NCBI GenBank assembly: GCA_000433635.1
Contig: HF997974.1
Coordinates: forward strand, 30,865-40,588
Source: Ruminococcus sp. CAG:254
Lineage (GTDB): Bacteria; Bacillota; Clostridia; Oscillospirales; Ruminococcaceae
Length of the DNA: 9,724 nucleotides
Direction of reading: 5' to 3'
The number at the start of each line of letters is the position of its first letter. The first letter of the stretch is position 1. Of the stretch, positions 6,210 through 9,724 are shown one piece after another. The notes below the pieces were generated by a model. It was not told the origin of the DNA and did no database searches. It saw nothing but the letters and a program-made list of their open reading frames with translations. A program made the position numbers and the translations under genes.

Positions 6210-7091
6210 ATGAAAACGAAAAAAGTAGCATCTGCAAAGGATCGGACATTTTTAATCATCACGATTCCGATCGTAGCATTATTCTTTTTATTCAATACGC
6301 TGCCGTTGATTACGGGTGCGTTCTACAGCTTTACCAACTATCGTGGATACGGTGACTTTGATTTCGTTGGATTCCGGAACTATATGGATTTGTTCACCGA
6401 TTCCAGAGTCGGACATTCTTATCTGTTCACCTTTAAATATGCGATTGTCGGAACGATTCTCATCAATGTTCTGAGCTTACTGCTGGCGATGGGCTTGAAC
6501 AGTAAGATTCGCTGCAAGAGCCTGCTCCGTGGGATGTACTTTGTCCCGAACATCCTCGGCGGATTGATCATTGGTTATATCTTCAGCTTTATTTTCACCT
6601 ATATCATTCCAGCTGTTGCAAAGGCAATGCACATTGGATTCCTGGAAAACAGTATTTTAGCAAGCGAAAAGCATGCATGGATTGGCGTTCTGGTTGTCGG
6701 CGTTTGGCAGGCAGTTGCCATGAACACCATCATTTACATCTCTGGCTTGCAGACCATTCCGACCGATATTTATGAAGCCGGCGATATTGACGGTGCAAAT
6801 CCGTGGCAGAAGTTCTGGAAGCTGACGCTCCCGATGCTGATGCCGTTCGTTTCCATCAACTTGGTATTGAGTACCAAGAACATGCTGATGGTATTTGACC
6901 AGATCATGTCTTTGACAAAGGGTGGTCCTGCACAGAGCACCGAGTCCATCTCTTACCTGATTTATCGAAACGGTATGGACGGCGGACAGTTTGGTTATCA
7001 GTGTGCAAACGCCGTCATCTTCTTTATTGTAATTGTTGCATTCTCTGTCATCCAGCTGAAAATGACGAATAAGAAGGAGGAACAGCTATGA
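6210..7091 (+). CDS. msmF: ABC sugar transporter permease, MsmF-like
   Basis: This 293-residue integral membrane subunit pairs with the next gene product to form the transmembrane channel. Hydrophobic segments lie at about 13-37, 73-95, 108-132, 157-180, 208-228 and 263-285, giving the expected six helices. The cytoplasmic EAA loop EAGDIDGANPWQKFWKL (189-205), which docks the ATPase, is intact. The charged start MKTKKVASAKDR is cytoplasmic. The ATG at 6210 abuts the msmE stop with no gap; the ribosome binding site (AAAAGGGGGA, about 6193-6202) lies inside the end of msmE. The TGA overlaps the next ATG (ATGA), indicating translational coupling. The family is certain; the substrate is inferred from neighbours. 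Confidence 0.92.
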   Translation: MKTKKVASAKDRTFLIITIPIVALFFLFNTLPLITGAFYSFTNYRGYGDFDFVGFRNYMDLFTDSRVGHSYLFTFKYAIVGTILINVLSLLLAMGLNSKIRCKSLLRGMYFVPNILGGLIIGYIFSFIFTYIIPAVAKAMHIGFLENSILASEKHAWIGVLVVGVWQAVAMNTIIYISGLQTIPTDIYEAGDIDGANPWQKFWKLTLPMLMPFVSINLVLSTKNMLMVFDQIMSLTKGGPAQSTESISYLIYRNGMDGGQFGYQCANAVIFFIVIVAFSVIQLKMTNKKEEQL

Positions 7092-7936
7092 GAAAAACAA
7101 AAAAAATCGGCGGCTCTAACGTGCTTGTTACAGTCTTGTTATTCTTGGGCTGTTTGACAATTCTTTTCCCGCTGTATATGACCATTATTATTGCATTCAA
7201 AAACCCGAGCGAAATGACCAACGACGTTGCTGGTGCATTGGCATTCCCGAGTAGCTGGAAACTGGACAACTTCAAAGAAGCCATGGAAGTTACAAACTTC
7301 TGGCACACCCTTGGAAACAGCTTGCTGATTACCATTGCAACCATCGTGCTGGCACTGTTGATTCACTCGCTGGCTGGTTATGTCATCGGCAGAAACATGG
7401 CAAGAAAAAAAGGCTATCGGTTCATTTATTTCTACATTGTAAGCGGTATGTTTGTTCCGTTTGCAATTCTGATGATGCCGTTGGTTAAGGAAACTGCGAT
7501 TTTAGGGTTAGACAATCGACTTGGTGTAATCCTGCTGTATCTGGTTTTCTATATGCCAATCAATGTTATGCTGTATAGCGGCTATCTGAAAAACATTCCG
7601 CTGGCAATGGAAGAAGCGGCTGAAATTGACGGGGCATCTGCTTGGAAAACTTATTGGACAGTTATTTTCCCAATGATGAAGCCAATGCATGCAACCGTTG
7701 CGGTTCTGACCGCTCTGGGTACTTGGAACGACGTTATGACACCGCTGGTAATCATGTCTGGCACAAAGGGAACAACCTTGCCTCTGGCACAGTTGAACTT
7801 CCAGACACAGTTCGGTACAAACTACAACTTGGCGTTTGCATCGTACTTGCTGGCATTGATTCCGATTCTGATTTTCTATGTGATTTGCCAGAAGCAGATT
7901 TTGAACGGTGTTGCAAATGGTGCAGTAAAGGGTTAA
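7088..7936 (+). CDS. msmG: ABC sugar transporter permease, MsmG-like
   Basis: This is the second permease subunit (282 residues, CUT1/MalG-type) of the importer. Helices are visible at about 12-37, 77-100, 112-132, 145-165, 200-220 and 248-267. The EAA loop is EEAAEIDGASAWKTYW (175-190) followed by FPMMKP. The start overlaps the msmF stop by four bases and is preceded by AGGAGG at 7075-7080. The C-terminus ends GVANGAVKG, as is usual for this subfamily. Neither permease is fused to an ATPase, and no nucleotide-binding subunit follows, so a shared MsmK/MsmX-type ATPase is expected to energise the pair. Confidence 0.92.
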   Translation: MRKTKKIGGSNVLVTVLLFLGCLTILFPLYMTIIIAFKNPSEMTNDVAGALAFPSSWKLDNFKEAMEVTNFWHTLGNSLLITIATIVLALLIHSLAGYVIGRNMARKKGYRFIYFYIVSGMFVPFAILMMPLVKETAILGLDNRLGVILLYLVFYMPINVMLYSGYLKNIPLAMEEAAEIDGASAWKTYWTVIFPMMKPMHATVAVLTALGTWNDVMTPLVIMSGTKGTTLPLAQLNFQTQFGTNYNLAFASYLLALIPILIFYVICQKQILNGVANGAVKG

Positions 7937-7948
7937 GGTGAAATTTCG

Positions 7949-9361
7949 ATGCAGTTAAAAAATGAGATTATGTTGATTACCTATGCGGACAGCATGGGCA
8001 ACAATTTAAAGGATTTACACAAGGTTTTGAATCAGTATTATGCAAAGGCAGTTGGCGGTGTGCATATTCTTCCATTCTTTCCATCTTCTGCCGACCGTGG
8101 CTTTGCTCCGATGTGTTATGATCGGGTTGACCCGAACTTCGGAACATTTGCAGATGTAGAGGCAATCGGAAAAGACTATTACCTGATGTTTGACTTCATG
8201 GTCAATCATATCTCTGCACATTCGGCTTATTTTCAGGATTTCCTGCAAAAGAAAGACCAGTCTGCGTATAAAGATTTCTTCATCCGCTATTCTGATTTCT
8301 GGGAGAACGGAGAACCGACACAGGAGCAGGTGGACTTGATTTACAAGCGAAAGCCACGTGCTCCGTACATCGAAGCAGAATTTGCAGACGGCAGCAAAGA
8401 AAAAGTCTGGTGCACGTTCTGCGAAGAACAAATTGATTTGGACGTACGGAAAGATGCTACCAAGCAGTTCATCAAGCAGACATTGGTGGATATGTGCCAT
8501 CATGGTGCAGCTGTCATTCGTCTGGATGCATTCGCTTATGCAATTAAGAAACCGGATACCAGTTGTTTCTTTGTAGAACCGGACATCTGGGAACTGCTCT
8601 ATGACATTGAAAAGACAGTCAAAGCAGAGGGTGCAGAAATCCTGCCGGAGATTCACGAGCATTACACCATCCCGATGAAAATTGCAGACAAGGGCTTTTG
8701 GATTTATGACTTTGCCCTGCCGGTTCTGACCCTGCACGCCCTGTATAATCACACAGGCGTTTATCTGAAACAGTGGATGGAACGCTGCCCGATGCATCAG
8801 TTCACCACACTGGACACCCACGACGGAATCGGCATTGTCGATGTAAAAGACTTGTTGCCGGATGAAGAAGTGGACAAGGTAAAGGAACAGATGTACCAGC
8901 AGGGAGCAAACGTAAAGAAGATTTACAGTTCCGAAGCGTACAACAACCTCGATATTTATCAGGTCAACACCACGTATTATTCAGCGTTGGGCAATCAAGA
9001 TGATGCGTACTTGCTGGCAAGAGCTATTCAGTTCTTTGCACCGGGTATTCCGCAGGTTTATTATGTGGGCATGCTGGCAGGCAGCAATGATGTGGACTTG
9101 ATGGAACGTACCAAGAATGGACGGGACATCAACCGGCATTATTACTCGCTGGAAGAAGTGGCAGAACAGCAGCAGCGTCCAGTGGTACAGAAATTGAAAG
9201 AACTGATGGAACTGCGGAACACGCATCCGGCGTTCTCGCTGGAGGGTACGATTTCTATTCAGGCAGAGGGCGACCACCTGCAAATCGTCCGCACGTATCA
9301 GTCGCACAAGATTGTGTTAGATGCAAATCTTTCCACCTATCAGTTTGAAATTCACGAATAA
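7949..9361 (+). CDS. gtfA: Sucrose phosphorylase (GH13 subfamily 18)
   Basis: This cytoplasmic enzyme converts sucrose plus phosphate to alpha-D-glucose-1-phosphate and fructose with retention of configuration. It has 470 residues, close to S. mutans GtfA. The (beta/alpha)8-barrel motifs are FDFMVNH (81-87), the nucleophile Asp193 in IRLDAFAY, the acid/base Glu234 in LPEIHEHY and the transition-state stabiliser Asp292 in LDTHDGIG. The acceptor loop YNNLDIYQVN (331-340) matches that expected for sucrose phosphorylase; sucrose-6'-phosphate phosphorylase or another GH13_18 specificity is less likely but not excluded. There is no signal peptide. The gene starts 12 nt after msmG with AAGGTG (7935-7940) as ribosome binding site. 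Next to an alpha-galactosidase, its natural substrate is probably sucrose released from raffinose inside the cell. Confidence 0.93.
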   Translation: MQLKNEIMLITYADSMGNNLKDLHKVLNQYYAKAVGGVHILPFFPSSADRGFAPMCYDRVDPNFGTFADVEAIGKDYYLMFDFMVNHISAHSAYFQDFLQKKDQSAYKDFFIRYSDFWENGEPTQEQVDLIYKRKPRAPYIEAEFADGSKEKVWCTFCEEQIDLDVRKDATKQFIKQTLVDMCHHGAAVIRLDAFAYAIKKPDTSCFFVEPDIWELLYDIEKTVKAEGAEILPEIHEHYTIPMKIADKGFWIYDFALPVLTLHALYNHTGVYLKQWMERCPMHQFTTLDTHDGIGIVDVKDLLPDEEVDKVKEQMYQQGANVKKIYSSEAYNNLDIYQVNTTYYSALGNQDDAYLLARAIQFFAPGIPQVYYVGMLAGSNDVDLMERTKNGRDINRHYYSLEEVAEQQQRPVVQKLKELMELRNTHPAFSLEGTISIQAEGDHLQIVRTYQSHKIVLDANLSTYQFEIHE

Positions 9362-9373
9362 AGAAAAAATGTG

Positions 9374-9410
9374 TTCGCATCGTATGAGAGAAATCTCTCT
9401 GCGATGCGAA
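9374..9410 (+). other. Intercistronic RNA hairpin between gtfA and the alpha-galactosidase gene
   Basis: TTCGCATCG (9374-9382) pairs perfectly with CGATGCGAA (9402-9410). Inside, T-G and A-T pairs, one bulged T (9385) and GAGAG/CTCTC (9386-9390 with 9395-9399) continue the helix to an AAAT loop. That makes about 16 bp of nearly continuous stem. No U-tract follows on the plus strand, so it does not look like an intrinsic terminator; a role in mRNA processing, 3'-end protection of the upstream message or attenuation is more likely. On the minus strand it is followed by CACATTTTTT, but no minus-strand gene ends here. Confidence 0.75.
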
Positions 9411-9440
9411 ACTTGTATCAAAGAAAAAGGAGCGATTCTT

Positions 9441-9724
9441 ATGGCAATTCAAGTTGTAACAACCGAACAGTCCACCTTGTTCACCATTCGCACAAAGCAT
9501 ACCACCTATCAGATGAAAGCAGATGAATACGGCGTTCTGCTGCATCTTTGGTATGGTGCATCTGTCGAGGGCGATATGTCCTATCTGTTGGATTATCCGG
9601 ATGTTGGATTTTCCGGAAATCTCTATGAAGCAGAAAACAGAAGAACTTACTCTTTGAATACCTTGCCGCTGGAATATGCAACCGAAGGCGTTGGCGATTT
9701 CCGGATTCCGGCAGTTGCAGCAAC
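9441..9724 (+). CDS. Alpha-galactosidase (GH36), 3'-truncated by the window edge
   Basis: Only the first 94 complete codons are present. The frame opens at the ATG at 9441, with AAGGAG at 9427-9432 eight bases upstream, and stays open to the right edge. The translation has the features of the N-terminal beta-sandwich of GH36 alpha-galactosidases: YQMKADEYGVLLHLWYGA (23-40), YLLDYPDVGFSGNLYEAE and a segment ending SLNTLPLEYATEGVGDFRIP. The enzyme would hydrolyse alpha-1,6-galactosides such as melibiose and raffinose. No signal peptide is visible, which fits intracellular action after import. The catalytic aspartates lie outside the window, so activity and full length cannot be judged. Known equivalents are named aga, melA or rafA; I leave the symbol empty because the choice is arbitrary. 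Confidence 0.87.
   Translation, partial: MAIQVVTTEQSTLFTIRTKHTTYQMKADEYGVLLHLWYGASVEGDMSYLLDYPDVGFSGNLYEAENRRTYSLNTLPLEYATEGVGDFRIPAVAA

Noticed and set aside
8015..8821. A 268-codon minus-strand open frame opposite gtfA
   Set aside because: It is the complement of a highly conserved enzyme, has no recognisable domain, and its composition is that of an antisense shadow.
9374..9410. Intrinsic terminator ending the operon after gtfA
   Set aside because: The stem is strong, but the plus-strand bases that follow are ACTTGTATC, with no U-tract, and a coding gene with its own ribosome binding site follows in the same direction.

Overview
The window reads as part of a low-to-moderate GC Gram-positive chromosome, most likely a gut-type member of Clostridia (Oscillospiraceae/Ruminococcus-like). 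This is inferred from the lon-engB adjacency typical of Firmicutes, strong AGGAGG ribosome binding sites, a YerC-type TrpR-like protein and an msm-type sugar operon. No rRNA, tRNA, CRISPR array, insertion sequence or phage gene is visible, and the genus cannot be fixed from the sequence alone.

Region 1 (1-3790, plus strand) is a housekeeping run. It holds the C-terminal two thirds of Lon protease (cut by the window's left edge), the ribosome-biogenesis GTPase EngB/YsxC, diaminopimelate decarboxylase LysA and a small TrpR-like DNA-binding protein of the YerC/YecD family. The genes are closely spaced (12, 48 and 19 nt), and the run ends at a strong intrinsic terminator with a 14-bp stem. That terminator also separates the run from a convergent regulator gene.

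Region 2 (3792-9724) is an alpha-galactoside/sucrose uptake and breakdown cluster of the msm (multiple sugar metabolism) type known from Streptococcus mutans. An AraC-family regulator (msmR-like, minus strand) is divergent from a plus-strand operon. The operon encodes a lipoprotein solute-binding protein (msmE-like), two ABC permeases (msmF- and msmG-like), sucrose phosphorylase (gtfA) and the start of a GH36 alpha-galactosidase, cut by the right edge. The inferred pathway is capture and import of raffinose-family or related oligosaccharides, intracellular release of galactose to give sucrose, and phosphorolysis of sucrose to glucose-1-phosphate and fructose, which saves one ATP. No transporter ATPase gene is present in the visible part, so a shared MsmK/MsmX-type ATPase encoded elsewhere is probable.

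The 228-bp divergent intergenic region (4686-4913) is the most information-rich non-coding part. It carries two facing promoters, each with an extended -10 element (TGTTATAAT), a perfect 10-bp inverted repeat, a near-perfect 10-bp direct repeat at 20-bp spacing, and three TGGTATRT motifs. A second structured non-coding element is a nearly continuous 16-bp hairpin between gtfA and the alpha-galactosidase gene. I see no evidence for a wholly new biological system. The points worth following are the regulatory architecture, the intercistronic hairpin and an unusual proline-rich tail on Lon.
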